DNA of 64,000 nt, from NCBI RefSeq assembly GCF_026967935.1, contig NZ_JAPVBL010000005.1, positions 124,001 to 188,000 of the forward strand. Reading direction: 5' to 3'. Each line of letters begins with the position of its first letter. Within the stretch, counting starts at the first letter, position 1. Of the stretch, positions 33,571-44,234 are shown one piece after another. Under the pieces are notes generated by a model. That model was not told the DNA's origin. It saw only the letters and a list, made by a program, of their open reading frames with translations, and did not search any database. Position numbers and translations under genes: made by a program. This DNA comes from Modestobacter sp. VKM Ac-2982. Its GTDB lineage: Bacteria; Actinomycetota; Actinomycetes; Mycobacteriales; Geodermatophilaceae.

Positions 33571-35975
33571 CAGGCGGTGACGCGCTCCACGTCGAAGACG
33601 CCGTCGACGTTGCGGACGGTCTGCAGCACCGCGCCCAGGTGCGCCGGGTCGGCCAGCTCGAAGGTGAACCGGCTGATCGCCACCCGGTCGCGGCTGGTCT
33701 GCACCGAGGCGGACAGGATGTTGACCCGTTCGTCGGCCAGGGCCCGGGTGACGTCGGAGAGCAGCCGGTGCCGGTCCAGTGCCTCCACCTGGATCGCGAC
33801 CAGGAACACCGCACCGGGCTGGGACGCCCAGTCGACCTCCACCAGCCGCTCCGGCTTGGCCTGCAGGTCCTCGGCGTTGGTGCAGTCGGTGCGGTGCACG
33901 CTCACGCCGCCACCGCGGGTCACGAAGCCGAGGATCTCGTCGCCGGGCACCGGGGTGCAGCACTTGGCGAGCTTGGCCCACACGTCGTGCATGCCGTGCA
34001 CGACCACGCCCGGGTCACCGCTGGCGGTGCGGGCGACGGTGCGCTTGGTCGGGATCGCCGTCTCGGCGATGTCCTCGGCCGCGCCCTCCGACCCGCCCAG
34101 GGCGGTGATCAGCTTCTCGACCAGCGAGTGCGCCGAGACCTGGTTCTCCCCCACCGCCGCGTACAGCGCGCTGACGTCGGGGTAGTGCAGGTCGGCGGCG
34201 AGGGTGGCCAGTGACTCCCCGCCCAGCAGCCGCTGCAACGGCAGGCCCGCCTTGCGCATCGCCTTGGTCAGCGCGTCCTTGCCCGCCTCGACGGCGTCCT
34301 CGCGACGCTCCTTGGTGAACCACTGGCGGATCTTGGTGCGGGCCCGCGAGCTGCCGACGAAGGTCAGCCAGTCCTTCGAGGGGGCGGCGCTCGGCGACCG
34401 GGAGGTGAAGACCTCCACGACGTCGCCGTTGGACAGCCGGCTGTCCAGGGACACCAGGTTGCCGTTGACCCGGGCGCCGATGCACCGGTGCCCGACCTCG
34501 GTGTGCACCGCGTACGCGAAGTCGACCGGGGTCGACTCCCCCGGCAGGCTGATCACGTCGCCCTTGGGCGTGAAGACGAAGACCTCCTGCGGACCGAGGT
34601 CGTAGCGCAGCGTCTCCAGGAACTCGCCGGGCTCCTGCGCCTCGCGCTGCCAGTCCAGCAGCTGGCGCAGCCAGAGCATGTCGTCGCCCGGGGCGCCCGG
34701 GGCCGGGGTGAGGTCGGCCTTGCCGCCGGCCGCCCGGGCCTTCTCCTTGTACTTCCAGTGCGCCGCGATCCCGTACTCGGCGGTGCGGTGCATGTCGTGG
34801 GTGCGGATCTGCAGCTCCACCGGCTTGCCCTGTGGGCCGATCACCGTGGTGTGCAGCGACTGGTACATGTTGAACTTCGGCATCGCCACGAAGTCCTTGA
34901 ACCGGCCGGGTACCGGCTGCCAGTGCGCGTGCATGATGCCGAGTGCGGCGTACACGTCGCGGACGGACTCGACCAGGATCCGGATGCCGACCAGGTCCCA
35001 GATGTCGGTGAAGTCCCGGCCGCGGACGATCATCTTCTGGTAGATCGAGTAGTAGTGCTTGGGCCGGCCGGTGACGGCGGCCTCGATCTTGGCCGCCTTG
35101 AGCTGCTCGGTCACCGCCGAGGTGACCTCGGCCAGGTAGGTGTCCCGGGACGGCGCACGCTCCGCCACCAGCCGCACGATCTCGTCGTACCGCTTGGGGT
35201 AGAGGGTGGCGAAGGCCAGGTCCTCGAGCTCCCACTTGATCGTGTTCATGCCCAGCCGGTGGGCCAGCGGGGCGAGGATCTCCAGCGTCTCGCGCGCCTT
35301 CTTCTCCTGCTTCTCCGGCGGGAGGAAGCGCAGCGTGCGCATGTTGTGCAGCCGGTCGGCGAGCTTGATGACCAGCACCCGCGGGTCGCGGGACATCGCG
35401 ACGATCATCTTGCGGATCGTCTCGGCCTGCGCGCCGTCGCCGAACTTGACCTTGTCGATCTTCGTGACGCCGTCGACGAGGTGTGCCACCTCGGGGCCGA
35501 AGTCGGCGGTGATCGACTCCAGCGTCGTGCCGGTGTCCTCGACCGTGTCGTGCAGCAGGGCGGCGACCAGCGTCGTGGTGTCCATGCCCAGCCCGGCGAG
35601 CACGGTGGCGACGGCGAGCGGATGGGTGATGTAGGGGTCGCCGCTCTTGCGCTTCTGCTCGGCGTGCGCCTCCTCGGCGACGTCGTAGGCGCGCTGCAGA
35701 AGGGCGAGGTCGGCCTTCGGGTGGCTCTGCCGGTGCAGCACCGATAGCGGCTCCAGCACCGGACGGATGCCGGTGGAACGCTGCCCGGCCACGATCCGCC
35801 GGGCGAGCCGGTCGCGGACCCGTCTCCGGGGTGCGGTCTCGGCCTCCCCGCCCGGCTCGGGGGCCACGTCGTCGGGGCGACGGACGGCGGGCCGCTCGGG
35901 CAGCGGCACCCGGGGCGGCGCCTCCTCGACGGCAGGCGCGCCGGACGTCTGCGGTGCGACGACGTCAGAGGCCAC
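33570..35975 (-). CDS. rel: Bifunctional (p)ppGpp synthetase/hydrolase
   Basis: Makes and degrades the stringent-response alarmone. The 801-residue protein has a disordered N-terminus of about 75 residues. The HD hydrolase domain follows ([31 protein letters not shown]), then the synthetase domain ([36 protein letters not shown]). Next come a TGS domain ([15 protein letters not shown]), a zinc-type region ([20 protein letters not shown]) and a C-terminal ACT domain. Both catalytic halves look intact. GTG at 35975 was chosen because AGGAG lies 5 nt upstream; earlier in-frame starts exist at 36014 and 36053. Confidence 0.96.
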   Translation of the reverse strand: MASDVVAPQTSGAPAVEEAPPRVPLPERPAVRRPDDVAPEPGGEAETAPRRRVRDRLARRIVAGQRSTGIRPVLEPLSVLHRQSHPKADLALLQRAYDVAEEAHAEQKRKSGDPYITHPLAVATVLAGLGMDTTTLVAALLHDTVEDTGTTLESITADFGPEVAHLVDGVTKIDKVKFGDGAQAETIRKMIVAMSRDPRVLVIKLADRLHNMRTLRFLPPEKQEKKARETLEILAPLAHRLGMNTIKWELEDLAFATLYPKRYDEIVRLVAERAPSRDTYLAEVTSAVTEQLKAAKIEAAVTGRPKHYYSIYQKMIVRGRDFTDIWDLVGIRILVESVRDVYAALGIMHAHWQPVPGRFKDFVAMPKFNMYQSLHTTVIGPQGKPVELQIRTHDMHRTAEYGIAAHWKYKEKARAAGGKADLTPAPGAPGDDMLWLRQLLDWQREAQEPGEFLETLRYDLGPQEVFVFTPKGDVISLPGESTPVDFAYAVHTEVGHRCIGARVNGNLVSLDSRLSNGDVVEVFTSRSPSAAPSKDWLTFVGSSRARTKIRQWFTKERREDAVEAGKDALTKAMRKAGLPLQRLLGGESLATLAADLHYPDVSALYAAVGENQVSAHSLVEKLITALGGSEGAAEDIAETAIPTKRTVARTASGDPGVVVHGMHDVWAKLAKCCTPVPGDEILGFVTRGGGVSVHRTDCTNAEDLQAKPERLVEVDWASQPGAVFLVAIQVEALDRHRLLSDVTRALADERVNILSASVQTSRDRVAISRFTFELADPAHLGAVLQTVRNVDGVFDVERVTA

Positions 35976-36075
35976 GGGTGCTCCTGCACTGTTGAGGAGG
36001 TGGACCCTGCCCATGCTAGCCGCGCCCCACCGGGTCGCACCCCCTGCGCTCACCCGGGATGGGGTGAGGTCGGGC

Positions 36076-36663
36076 TCAGACCCGCCAGAGCGCGTGCACC
36101 GGGTGCGGGGCCAGGCGCTCCCGCCCGCCGAGGGCCATGAGCTCCACGACGACGGCGACCGCGGTCACCACCCCGCCGAGCTGTTCGACCAGCGCGATGG
36201 CCGCCTCCAGCGTGCCGCCGGTGGCCAGGACGTCGTCGACCAGCAGCACCCGCTGGCCGGGGGTGATCGCATCGGCGTGCAGTTCGAGGGTCGCCGTCCC
36301 GTACTCCAGGACGTACTCGGCCGTGACGACCTCGCGGGGCAGCTTGCCCGCCTTGCGCACCGGGAGGACGCCGGTCCCGGCGTCCAGGGCGACGGCGGCC
36401 GCGAGCAGGAAGCCGCGGGCCTCGACGCCGGCGACGACGTCGAAGCCCGGCCCGCCGTCGGCCCGGCCCAGCGCAGCCGCCCGCGGGTCGACGTCGGCGG
36501 GCTCGGTGAGCGCGTCGACGACCCGCCGGAACGCGCCGGCATCGGCGAAGACCGGGGTCAGGTCGCGGAACAGCACCCCGGGCTCGGGGAAGTCGGGCAC
36601 GTCCACCGAGAAGCTGGCGATCAGCTCCTCGATCGGCAGCTCACCGTCCTGCAGGGTGCTCAC
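36076..36663 (-). CDS. apt: Adenine phosphoribosyltransferase
   Basis: Salvages adenine to AMP. The 195-residue protein has [18 protein letters not shown] at the N-terminal third and GVEARGFLL. The PRPP-binding motif is [21 protein letters not shown] at 36663 overlaps the secF stop by 4 bp. The order secD-secF-apt-rel is conserved in actinobacteria and links purine salvage with the (p)ppGpp enzyme. Confidence 0.94.
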   Translation of the reverse strand: MSTLQDGELPIEELIASFSVDVPDFPEPGVLFRDLTPVFADAGAFRRVVDALTEPADVDPRAAALGRADGGPGFDVVAGVEARGFLLAAAVALDAGTGVLPVRKAGKLPREVVTAEYVLEYGTATLELHADAITPGQRVLLVDDVLATGGTLEAAIALVEQLGGVVTAVAVVVELMALGGRERLAPHPVHALWRV

Positions 36664-38156
36664 CGTCGCTTCCGGCCCGCCGGACGCTGCCCCGGCCGGC
36701 TCGGCCGCTGACCGGGCCGCGGGGTGGTGGTCCCGCCCCGGGCACCGGGGCGCACCGAGGCCGGCGACTCGATCTGCACGTCGGCCATCGGCTGGCTCGG
36801 CAGGCTCTCCTCGCGCTCGGCGACCGTGACCGCCGAGCGGCGGGTCGCCCCGCTCCCCCGCCGGGCCGTCGCGACCGGGGCGTCGACCCGCGCGCCGCCC
36901 TGGCGGGCCTCGGCCGACCGGCGGGCCAGCACCCGCCGGCGCAGCGCCTGCTGCTCGGGCCGGCGCTCCTCCAGCTCGGCGAGCACCGGGGTGGCCAGGA
37001 AGATGGAGCTGTAGGTGCCCGCGGCCAGACCGACGAAGAGGACCAGGGCGAGGTCCTTCAGCGTGCCGGCCCCGAGCAGCCCGGCGCCGACGAACAGCAG
37101 CCCGGCGACCGGCAGCAGCGCGATGACCGAGGTGTTGATCGAGCGCATCAGCGTCTGGTTCACCGCCAGGTTCGCGGCCTCGCCGTAGGTGGACCGGGCG
37201 CTCTTGTCGAGGTCCTTGGTGTTCTCGTCGACCTTGTCGAACACCACGACGGTGTCGTACAGCGAGAAGCCCAGGATCGTCAGCAGGCCGATGACCGTCG
37301 AGGGCGAGACCTCGAAGCCGACCAGCGCGTAGATCCCCGCGGTGACGACGATGTCGTGCAGCAGGGCGGCGATCGCGGCGATCGCCATCGTCGGTCGGAA
37401 CCGGATGGCCAGGAAGGCCACCACCGCGACCAGGAAGACGGCCAACGCGATCAGCGCCTGGTTGGTGACGTTGCCCCCCCAGTCCGCGCTCACCGACTGC
37501 GGGCTGACCTGGGAGGGGTCGACGCCGGCAGCGTCGGCGACCGCGGCGACCACGGCCGTCTCGGTCTCGTTGTCCAGCGCACTGGTGCGCAGCAGGACGG
37601 AGTCGCCACCGACCACCTGGGCGCTGGAGACCTGGGCCCCGGCCTCCTCGGCGGCCTCGCGGACCTCGCCGAGCTCGGCGCTGGTGGCCGGCACCCGCAC
37701 GCTGTTCCCGCCGGCGAACTCGATGCCGAAGTTGAACCCGCGGAACACCATCGCCGCCACGCACAGCAGCATCACGACGGCGGTGACCCGGAACCAGAAG
37801 CGCCGACGGCCGACCACGTCCAGGCCGACCTCGCCGTTGTACAGCCGGTGCGCCAGGGACGCCCGGGGGCGTGCCCGGGCGGCACCCGGGACCGTCCCCT
37901 CGGCGGGGAGCCCGGCGTCGGCGAGCGCCTGGTCGCCGGTGCTGTCACCGGCCGCCTCGTCGCGGACGTCGGAGTCGTCGACCTCCTCGTCGTCCGGCTC
38001 CTCGCCGCGCCCGGCCTCGTCCACCGGCTCGGGGGTGGGTCCGGCGGTGGGGGCATCCGGACGGATCACCGGGTCCTGCTCCTCCGGGGCCTGCTCTCCC
38101 CAGCCGTGGCCCTCGGGGACGGCGCCGTCGGCGCCGGTGCGGTCGCGGGGGGTCAT
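36660..38156 (-). CDS. secF: Protein translocase accessory subunit SecF with long termini
   Basis: Works with SecD to pull exported proteins across the membrane using the proton gradient. 498 residues, longer than typical SecF. An acidic N-terminal extension (about residues 1-115, rich in Asp/Glu/Pro) precedes TM1 (VTAVVMLLCVAAMVF). The periplasmic loop has GIEFAGGNSV. The five C-terminal TMs include ALLHDIVVTAGIYAL and GFSLYDTVVVFDKVDENT. A basic, disordered C-terminal tail of about 110 residues ends in RKRR. ATG at 38156 overlaps the secD stop. Confidence 0.95.
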   Translation of the reverse strand: MTPRDRTGADGAVPEGHGWGEQAPEEQDPVIRPDAPTAGPTPEPVDEAGRGEEPDDEEVDDSDVRDEAAGDSTGDQALADAGLPAEGTVPGAARARPRASLAHRLYNGEVGLDVVGRRRFWFRVTAVVMLLCVAAMVFRGFNFGIEFAGGNSVRVPATSAELGEVREAAEEAGAQVSSAQVVGGDSVLLRTSALDNETETAVVAAVADAAGVDPSQVSPQSVSADWGGNVTNQALIALAVFLVAVVAFLAIRFRPTMAIAAIAALLHDIVVTAGIYALVGFEVSPSTVIGLLTILGFSLYDTVVVFDKVDENTKDLDKSARSTYGEAANLAVNQTLMRSINTSVIALLPVAGLLFVGAGLLGAGTLKDLALVLFVGLAAGTYSSIFLATPVLAELEERRPEQQALRRRVLARRSAEARQGGARVDAPVATARRGSGATRRSAVTVAEREESLPSQPMADVQIESPASVRPGARGGTTTPRPGQRPSRPGQRPAGRKRR

Positions 38157-39799
38157 CGGTTGCTCCCGTTCGTGCTGCTGCTGCCGGTGGCGGCGCCGAC
38201 CAGCTCGCGGTCGCTCAGCGACGGCTGGACCGGCCGGCGGCTGTGGTCCACCCGGCCCAGCCCGGAGAAGCGGTTGGTCCCGAACCCCTTGACCCGGCTG
38301 AGCACCACCATCAGCGGGTGGGTGAAGAGGAAGACGACGATCAGGTCGAGCACCGTGGACAGGCCCAGGGTGAACGCGAAGCCCTTCACGTCACCGATGG
38401 CCAGCCAGTACAGGATGGCCGCGGCGAGGAAGCTCACCGCATCGGCGGAGAGGATCGTCCGGCGGGCCCGCACCCAGGCCCGTGGCGTGGCGCTGCGCAG
38501 GCTGCGCCCCTCGCGCACCTCGTCCTTGAGCCGCTCGAAGTAGACGACGAACGAGTCGGCCGTGATGCCGATGGACACGATGAACCCGGCGATCCCGGCG
38601 AGGCTCAGTGCGAAGCCGATCTCCCGGCTGAGCAAGACCAGGCAGGCGTAGACGACCACCGCCGAGAGGACCAGGCTGGCGATCATCACCAGGCCGAGCA
38701 GCCGGTAGTACAGCAGCGCGTAGACGAACACGAGTGCGACGCCGATCCCGCCGGCGATGAGCCCGGCGCGCAGCTGCTCGCTGCCCAGCTCGGTCGTGAT
38801 CGTCTGCGCCGTCGCCTGGCTGAAGGTCAGCGGCAGGGCGCCGTACTTGAGCTGGTTGGCCAGCTCGGTGGCAGCGGCCTGGTCGAAGCTCCCGGTGATC
38901 TGGGTGGTGCCACCCACGATGGCCGAGTTGATCGTCGGCGCGGAGACGACCCGCCCGTCGAGGGTGATCGCCACGTTGTTGCCGACGTTGGCCGTCGTGT
39001 AGTCCGCCCAGGCGGCCGAGCCCGAGGACGTGAAGTCGAGGTTGACGACCCACTCACCGGTGCCGACCTCGGTGCCGGCCGTGGCGTCGGCGACGTCGGT
39101 GCCCTCGATGACCGCCGGCCCGAGCAGGAACTTCGCGGTGCCGTCGTCGGAACACGCGGCGATGAAGGACTCGGGCTGGTCGACCTCGGTGGTGGTCGTG
39201 TCGCAGGTGAGCGTCGCGTACTCGGCGAGCGCCTCCTCCTGGGTGACGACCGGTGCATCCGGGTCGGCAGCAGCAGGCTCGGTGGCCGCCGGGTCCGTGG
39301 CGGCCGGATCCGTGGCCGCCGGATCCGTGGCCGCCGGGTCCGTGGCCGCCGGGTCCGTGGCCGCCGGGTCCGTGGCCGCCGGGTCCGTGGCCGCCGGGTC
39401 GGTCGCTGCCGGGTCCGTGGCGGCCGGCTCCGGACCGACGAGGACCGGACGGAACCGCAGCTGCGCGGTGGCCCCCAGTTCGCGGGCCTCGTCGCCGTCC
39501 TCGCCCGGCACCGAGATGACGATGTTGCTGTTGCCCTCGGTGACGACCTCGGCCTCGGCGACGCCCAGGCCGTTGACCCGCTGCTCGATGATCTCGCGGG
39601 CGAGATCGAGGTCCTCGGGGTCGGGCGCCTGACCATCGGGCGTGCGGGCCTCGAGGGTCACCGTCGTCCCGCCCTGCAGGTCGAGTCCGAGCTGCGGCGT
39701 GCGCTGGTCGCCGGTGAGGAAGACCAGGGAGTACAGCCCGGCGACGATCAGGAGGAAAGCCGCGAAGTACCGGCGGGCGGGGAGCTGACGGGCGGCCAT
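38153..39799 (-). CDS. secD: Protein translocase accessory subunit SecD with DPAAT repeats
   Basis: Partner of SecF. 548 residues: TM1 (YFAAFLLIVAGLYSLVFL), then the LGLDLQGGTTVTLEA motif and the first periplasmic part. About ten DPAAT repeats follow, then the P1 head and the TM2-6 block (LRAGLIAGGIGVALVFVYAL, then GFIVSIGITADSFVVYFERLKDE). The repeats fall in the periplasmic loop before the head domain and are probably a flexible spacer. ATG at 39799 comes 13 bp after the yajC stop. The C-terminus is a short Ser-rich tail. Confidence 0.95.
   Translation of the reverse strand: MAARQLPARRYFAAFLLIVAGLYSLVFLTGDQRTPQLGLDLQGGTTVTLEARTPDGQAPDPEDLDLAREIIEQRVNGLGVAEAEVVTEGNSNIVISVPGEDGDEARELGATAQLRFRPVLVGPEPAATDPAATDPAATDPAATDPAATDPAATDPAATDPAATDPAATDPAATEPAAADPDAPVVTQEEALAEYATLTCDTTTTEVDQPESFIAACSDDGTAKFLLGPAVIEGTDVADATAGTEVGTGEWVVNLDFTSSGSAAWADYTTANVGNNVAITLDGRVVSAPTINSAIVGGTTQITGSFDQAAATELANQLKYGALPLTFSQATAQTITTELGSEQLRAGLIAGGIGVALVFVYALLYYRLLGLVMIASLVLSAVVVYACLVLLSREIGFALSLAGIAGFIVSIGITADSFVVYFERLKDEVREGRSLRSATPRAWVRARRTILSADAVSFLAAAILYWLAIGDVKGFAFTLGLSTVLDLIVVFLFTHPLMVVLSRVKGFGTNRFSGLGRVDHSRRPVQPSLSDRELVGAATGSSSTNGSNR
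39282..39431 (-). repeat. Ten 15-bp tandem repeats inside secD
   Basis: Ten in-register copies of a 15-mer (plus-strand consensus GTGGCCGCCGGGTCC) span exactly 150 bp and encode DPAAT units. Five copies are identical; others differ at one to three bases. The length in multiples of three keeps the frame, so copy-number changes would be tolerated. Confidence 0.95.
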
Positions 39800-39812
39800 G
39801 CGTCGACCCGGC

Positions 39813-40148
39813 TCAGCGGGTGCGGTCGGTGGAGTCGCCGTCGCCGTCGATGGTGCCGGTGGCCCCCTCGGGCGGGACGGCGCCGGACGCCGACTGGCGG
39901 ATCTCCATGACCGCCGGGCGGGCCACGGTGATGACGACCCCCGGGGCGACCTCCAGGCCGACGGTGCCCTCGCCGAGCGAGGCGACCGTGCCGTGGATCC
40001 CGCTGGTCAGCATGACCGGGGTGCCCACGGTCAGCGAGGACTGCAGCGCTTCGGCCTTCGCCTGCAGCTTCTTGCGCTGCCGGGCGGGCAGCACGATCAG
40101 CAGGCCGAAGGCCAGGACGAGCAGGATCAACGGGAAGAACTGTTCCAC
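39813..40148 (-). CDS. yajC: Preprotein translocase subunit YajC
   Basis: Small partner of SecDF. The 111-residue protein has a single N-terminal membrane helix (FFPLILLVLAFGLLIVLPARQRKK). A small beta domain follows (VGTPVMLTSGIHGTVASLGEGTVGLEVAPG) and an acidic/Thr tail. GTG at 40148. It leads the yajC-secD-secF-apt-rel run. Confidence 0.94.
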   Translation of the reverse strand: MEQFFPLILLVLAFGLLIVLPARQRKKLQAKAEALQSSLTVGTPVMLTSGIHGTVASLGEGTVGLEVAPGVVITVARPAVMEIRQSASGAVPPEGATGTIDGDGDSTDRTR

Positions 40149-40254
40149 GACGGGTGAGCCTCTCTACCGCAGCGAGTCGCGCGGTGGGTGCGGCCCGGGA
40201 TCGGGCCGCTCGGGTACATCGGCGCCGGCGCACGCCCGCCTGCGCAGGGTGGCT

Positions 40255-40273
40255 CCGGGGCGAGGCGCCCCGG
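40255..40273 (-). terminator. Possible terminator between ruvB and yajC
   Basis: CCGGGGCG and CGCCCCGG pair around AGG. It lies in the 158-bp gap after ruvB. Short stem and no U-tract, so support is modest. The rest of the gap should hold a yajC promoter, but none is obvious. Confidence 0.4.
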
Positions 40274-40306
40274 CCGCAGCCGGGTTGCGCGCCAGCGCAG
40301 AGGAGT

Positions 40307-41434
40307 CTATGCGTCGAAGAGGGTCTGTGACGACGGCGCGTCCGACGGCGGGTCGGCTGAGAGGCTGCTGAGCGGCAGTCCACCCCGCGGCACGGCCTGC
40401 CCGAGATGACGGAAGGCCGCCTCGGTCGCCACCCGCCCGCGCGAGGTGCGGGCCAGCAGCCCGGCCCGCACGAGGAACGGCTCGCAGACCTCCTCGACCG
40501 TGTGCGGCTCCTCCCCGACGGCCACCGCGAGGGTCGCCACCCCCACCGGGCCACCGCCGAAGCGGACCACCAGGGCCTCGAGGACCGACCGGTCCAGCCG
40601 GTCCAACCCGAGGTCGTCCACGTCGTACAGGGCCAGCGCCGCCTGCGCGACGTCCCGGGTGATCCGGCCGTCGGCCCGCACCTCGGCGTAGTCGCGGACC
40701 CGGCGCAGCAGGCGGTTGGCGATCCGCGGGGTGCCGCGGGAGCGCCCGGCGATCTCCGCGGAACCGTCGTCGGTGAGCTGGACCCCGAGCAGGTCGGCGC
40801 TGCGCGCCAGCACCCGCTCCAGGTCGGCGACCTCGTAGAACTCCATCTGCCCGACGAAGCCGAACCGGTCGCGCAGCGGCCCGGTCAGCAGCCCGGCGCG
40901 GGTGGTGGCGCCGACCAGGGTGAACGGGTGGATCTCCAGCGGGATGGCCGTGGCGCCCGGTCCCTTGCCGACGACGACGTCGACCCGGAAGTCCTCCATC
41001 GCCATGTAGAGCAGTTCCTCGGCCGGCCGGGCGATGCGGTGGATCTCGTCGATGAACAGCACGTCGCCGGGGCCGAGGTTGGACAGCATCGCGGCGAGGT
41101 CGCCGGAGCGTTCGATCGCCGGCCCGCTGGTGATCTTCACCGCGGTGCCGAGCTCGGTGCCGATGATCAGCGCGAGGCTGGTCTTGCCCAGCCCGGGCGG
41201 GCCGGAGAGCAGCACGTGGTCCGGCGGCCGGCCGCGGCGCTTGGCCCCCTCCAGCACGAGGTCCAGCTGGCGGGCGACCTTGGGCTGGCCGATGAAGTCG
41301 GCCAGCGAGTTCGGGCGCAGCGCCGACTCGACGACCCGTTCCTCGTCGCCGGCCCGGGGGTCGACCGCGTCGTCGGGGAACCGGCCCGGCCCGGCGTCGG
41401 CGGCGGAGAGCCCGCGGTCGAACGGGGTGCTCAC
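40307..41434 (-). CDS. ruvB: Holliday junction branch-migration helicase RuvB
   Basis: Hexameric motor that drives branch migration with RuvA. 375 residues. Walker A is [15 protein letters not shown], Walker B is [16 protein letters not shown], sensor 1 is [19 protein letters not shown] and the arginine region is [19 protein letters not shown] winged-helix C-terminus follows ([17 protein letters not shown]). GTG at 41434 overlaps the ruvA stop. The N-terminal 30 residues are acidic and variable, as in other actinobacteria. Confidence 0.97.
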   Translation of the reverse strand: MSTPFDRGLSAADAGPGRFPDDAVDPRAGDEERVVESALRPNSLADFIGQPKVARQLDLVLEGAKRRGRPPDHVLLSGPPGLGKTSLALIIGTELGTAVKITSGPAIERSGDLAAMLSNLGPGDVLFIDEIHRIARPAEELLYMAMEDFRVDVVVGKGPGATAIPLEIHPFTLVGATTRAGLLTGPLRDRFGFVGQMEFYEVADLERVLARSADLLGVQLTDDGSAEIAGRSRGTPRIANRLLRRVRDYAEVRADGRITRDVAQAALALYDVDDLGLDRLDRSVLEALVVRFGGGPVGVATLAVAVGEEPHTVEEVCEPFLVRAGLLARTSRGRVATEAAFRHLGQAVPRGGLPLSSLSADPPSDAPSSQTLFDA

Positions 41435-42066
41435 GACCGCCCCAGGATCTGGAGGGCCTGCCGCAGGAGGACCGCGACCTGGACGCCGCCGGCCAGCTGC
41501 TGCTCCTCGGCCACCGGCTCGAGGGCGGAGACCGCGGTGTCCGCCTCCCGGCTCGACCAGCCCAGCCCGACCAGGGCCGCGGTGAGCTGGTCCCGCCAGG
41601 GGGCCACCGGGGTGACCCCGCCGAGGCCGGCCGCCGGCGGGCCGTCCAGCGAGGTGTCCGACGCCGTCGTGCCCAGCCGGTCGCGGAGCTCCAGCACCAG
41701 CCGCTCGGCGCCCTTCTTGCCGATCCCGGGCACCTGCATCAGCGCCTTGAGGTCGCCCATCGACACCGCCCGGCGCACCTCGCGGGGCGGGTGGATCGCC
41801 AGCACCGCCTGGGCGAGCCGGGGGCCCACGCCGTTGGCGGTCTGCAGCAGCTCGAACAGCTGACGCTCGTCGTCGTCGGCGAAGCCGTAGAGGGTGAGGG
41901 AGTCCTCGCGGACGACCAGGCTGGTCGACAGCCGGGCCTGCTCCCCCACCGCCAGCCGGGCGATCGTGCCGGGGGTGCACTGCACGGACAGCCCCACGCC
42001 ACCGACCTCGAGGACCGCACCGTCGGGCGACACCGCGGCCACCCGGCCGTTCACCGAGGCGATCAT
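41431..42066 (-). CDS. ruvA: Holliday junction DNA-binding protein RuvA
   Basis: Tetramer that binds the four-way junction and loads RuvB. The 211-residue protein has an N-terminal OB domain ([16 protein letters not shown] through [16 protein letters not shown]). Two helix-hairpin-helix motifs follow ([14 protein letters not shown] and [18 protein letters not shown]). The C-terminal RuvB-binding domain includes [20 protein letters not shown] at 42066 overlaps the ruvC stop by 4 bp. Confidence 0.97.
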   Translation of the reverse strand: MIASVNGRVAAVSPDGAVLEVGGVGLSVQCTPGTIARLAVGEQARLSTSLVVREDSLTLYGFADDDERQLFELLQTANGVGPRLAQAVLAIHPPREVRRAVSMGDLKALMQVPGIGKKGAERLVLELRDRLGTTASDTSLDGPPAAGLGGVTPVAPWRDQLTAALVGLGWSSREADTAVSALEPVAEEQQLAGGVQVAVLLRQALQILGRS

Positions 42067-42632
42067 CGCGGCGCCACCCCCGTCCAGCGGGGCAGCGTCG
42101 CCGGCCGGACGGGGGCGCCGATGCCGCCGGCCAGGGCCGCGACCCGCAGCCGCTGCTGCGCCGGCCCCCGCCACACGTGGCAGACGGCCAGCGCCAGGGC
42201 GTCGGCGGCGTCGGCGGGCTTGGGCGCGGTGGCGAGCCCGAGGACCCGGGTGACCATCATCGTGACCTGGTCCTTGTCCGCGCGGCCGTTGCCGGAGATG
42301 GCGGCCTTGACCTCGCTGGGCGTGTGCCAGGCAACCGGCACGTCGGCCTGGGCGGCGGCCAGGGCGGCGACGCCGGCGGCCTGCGCGGTGCCGGTCGCCG
42401 TCCCCTTGTTGTTCTGGGTGAACACCCGCTCGATGGCGACCGCGGTGGGCCGGTGCTCGCGCAGCAGTGCGGTCACGGCGGTGTGCACCTCCAGCAGACG
42501 CAGTTCCAGGTCGAGGTCGGGCGAGGTGCGGACGACGCCGACCCCCAGGGCGGTCGGTCGAGCACCGGGGCGCCCCTCGACCACGCCCCACCCGCACCGG
42601 GTGAGCCCCGGGTCGATGCCGAGCACCCGCAT
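42063..42632 (-). CDS. ruvC: Crossover junction endodeoxyribonuclease RuvC
   Basis: Resolves Holliday junctions by paired nicks. 189 residues. Catalytic acids are visible: Asp in [16 protein letters not shown], Glu in [15 protein letters not shown] and the late Asp pair in [18 protein letters not shown] at 42632 is set by a perfect GGAGG 5 nt upstream; a frame extension of four codons was discarded. It leads the ruvCAB operon. Confidence 0.97.
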   Translation of the reverse strand: MRVLGIDPGLTRCGWGVVEGRPGARPTALGVGVVRTSPDLDLELRLLEVHTAVTALLREHRPTAVAIERVFTQNNKGTATGTAQAAGVAALAAAQADVPVAWHTPSEVKAAISGNGRADKDQVTMMVTRVLGLATAPKPADAADALALAVCHVWRGPAQQRLRVAALAGGIGAPVRPATLPRWTGVAPR

Positions 42633-42728
42633 GAGGACCTCCACCAGCCGACGCGAACACGTGTTCGAACCACGCTAACCGCCGAGGTCCACTGGCCCCC
42701 CACCGACACGCTGGCGACGAGCTGGAAC

Positions 42729-42786
42729 GGCCCTGCTGCAGGGACCCGCCGCGAGCCTGCGAGTGGTGGGGGGCAGCAGGGTCCTT
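42729..42786 (-). repeat. 3'-end structured repeat, copy 1 (after yebC)
   Basis: Directly after the yebC stop, the transcript reads AAGGACCCTGCTGCC, then CTCGCAGGCTCG in the middle, then TGCAGCAGGGCC. The outer arms GGACCCTGCTGC (42784-42773) and GCAGCAGGGCC (42739-42729) pair over nine continuous bp. A homologous element follows polA at 62069-62126 with compensatory changes in the stem. The position suggests a terminator or mRNA 3'-end stabiliser. Confidence 0.75.
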
Positions 42787-43539
42787 CTAGGCGTCGATGG
42801 ACTCCATGACCTCGTCGGAGACGTCGTAGTTCGCGTACACGTTCTGCACGTCGTCGAGGTCCTCGAGGGCGTCGATGAGCCGGAAGACCTTGCCTGCGCC
42901 ATCGGCGTCCAGCTCGACCTGCACGCTGGGCAGGAAGCCCATGTCCGCGGAGTCGTAGTCGATGCCGGCGTCCTGCAGGGCGGTGCGCACGGCGACCAGG
43001 TCGGTGGGCTCGCAGACCACCTCGAAGGTGTCGCCCAGGTCGCGGACCTCCTCCGCACCGGCGTCCAGCACGGCCATCAGCACGTCGTCCTCGGTGGTCC
43101 CGGTCGCGGGGACCACGACGATGCCCTTGCGGGAGAAGAGGTAGGAGACTGAGCCGGGGTCGGCCATGTTGCCCCCGTTGCGGGTCATCGCGGTGCGCAC
43201 CTCCATCGCCGACCGGTTCTTGTTGTCGGTGAGGCACTCGATCAGCACGGCGACGCCGCCGGCGGCGTAGCCCTCGTAGGTGATGCCCTGGTAGTCGACC
43301 CCACCGGCCTCGAGGCCACCGCCGCGCTTGACCGCGCGGTCGATGTTGTCGTTGGGCACCGAGCTCTTCTTCGCCTTCTGGACGGCGTCGTAGAGCGTCG
43401 GGTTGCCCGACAGGTCAGCACCGCCGGTGCGCGCGGCGACCTCGATGTTCTTGATCAGCTTGGCGAAGAGCTTGCCTCGCTTGGCATCGATGCCGGCCTT
43501 CTTGTGCTTGGTCGTCGCCCACTTGGAATGCCCGCTCAC
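42787..43539 (-). CDS. yebC: YebC/PmpR family protein
   Basis: Conserved protein described as a transcription regulator and, more recently, as a translation factor for proline-rich stalls. The 250-residue length is standard. It begins [29 protein letters not shown], split here as the classic N-terminal motif. Later it has [13 protein letters not shown] [18 protein letters not shown] and an acidic C-terminal domain. GTG at 43539 overlaps the pdxT stop by 4 bp. The order pdxS-pdxT-yebC-ruvC is conserved in actinobacteria. Confidence 0.95.
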   Translation of the reverse strand: MSGHSKWATTKHKKAGIDAKRGKLFAKLIKNIEVAARTGGADLSGNPTLYDAVQKAKKSSVPNDNIDRAVKRGGGLEAGGVDYQGITYEGYAAGGVAVLIECLTDNKNRSAMEVRTAMTRNGGNMADPGSVSYLFSRKGIVVVPATGTTEDDVLMAVLDAGAEEVRDLGDTFEVVCEPTDLVAVRTALQDAGIDYDSADMGFLPSVQVELDADGAGKVFRLIDALEDLDDVQNVYANYDVSDEVMESIDA

Positions 43540-44234
43540 GACGTTCTCCCCTCACTGCCCGCGTCCGCTCCGGCGCCGGCACTGCTCGCATGGTCTCGTG
43601 CCCTCATCGCCGTTGCCTCCGGCACCAGCTCCACGACCTCCCGCACCAGCTCCACGAAGAGAGCGTGCACCCGGGTGTCCCCGGTGAGCTCGGGGTGGAA
43701 GCTGGTGGCCACCAGCCGGCCCTGACGGACGGCGACGATCTTACCGTCGGCCGGTCCGCCCTCCACCCGGCCGAGCACCTCGACGTCCGGGCCGACCTCC
43801 TCGACCCACGGCGCCCGGATGAACACCGCGTGCAGCGGCGGCCCGGGGACCCCGGCCAGCTGCACCTCGGTCTCGAAGGAGTCGACCTGCCGGCCGAACG
43901 CGTTGCGGCGCACCGTCACGTCCAGGCCACCGATCGTCTCCTGGTCGGCCGGGGCGTCGAGCACCGTGTCGGCCAGCAGGATCATCCCGGCGCACGACCC
44001 GTAGGCGGGGAGCCCGGCGCGGACGGCGTCCCTCAACGGCTGCAGCATGCCGAACCGCTCGGCGAGCTTGGCCATCGTGGTGGACTCCCCGCCGGGCAGG
44101 ACCAGCCCGTCGACCTCGGCCAGCTCACCGGGCCGGCGCACCGGCCGCGCCTCGGCGCCGGCCGCCCGCAGTGCGGCGAGGTGCTCGCGGACGTCGCCCT
44201 GCAGCGCGAGCACCCCGATCGTCGGCGGGGTCAC
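43536..44234 (-). CDS. pdxT: Pyridoxal 5'-phosphate synthase glutaminase subunit
   Basis: Supplies ammonia to PdxS for PLP synthesis. The 232-residue protein is a class I glutaminase: [15 protein letters not shown] start, oxyanion loop LPGGESTTM, nucleophile in [12 protein letters not shown] and His/Glu in [12 protein letters not shown]. The C-terminus is extended by about 25 Ala/Gly/Ser residues. GTG at 44234 overlaps the pdxS stop, so the two subunits should be made together. Confidence 0.96.
   Translation of the reverse strand: MTPPTIGVLALQGDVREHLAALRAAGAEARPVRRPGELAEVDGLVLPGGESTTMAKLAERFGMLQPLRDAVRAGLPAYGSCAGMILLADTVLDAPADQETIGGLDVTVRRNAFGRQVDSFETEVQLAGVPGPPLHAVFIRAPWVEEVGPDVEVLGRVEGGPADGKIVAVRQGRLVATSFHPELTGDTRVHALFVELVREVVELVPEATAMRARDHASSAGAGADAGSEGRTS

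Noticed and set aside
39282-39431. The secD repeat as a CRISPR array or non-coding satellite
   Set aside because: It is a 15-bp in-frame coding repeat without spacers.
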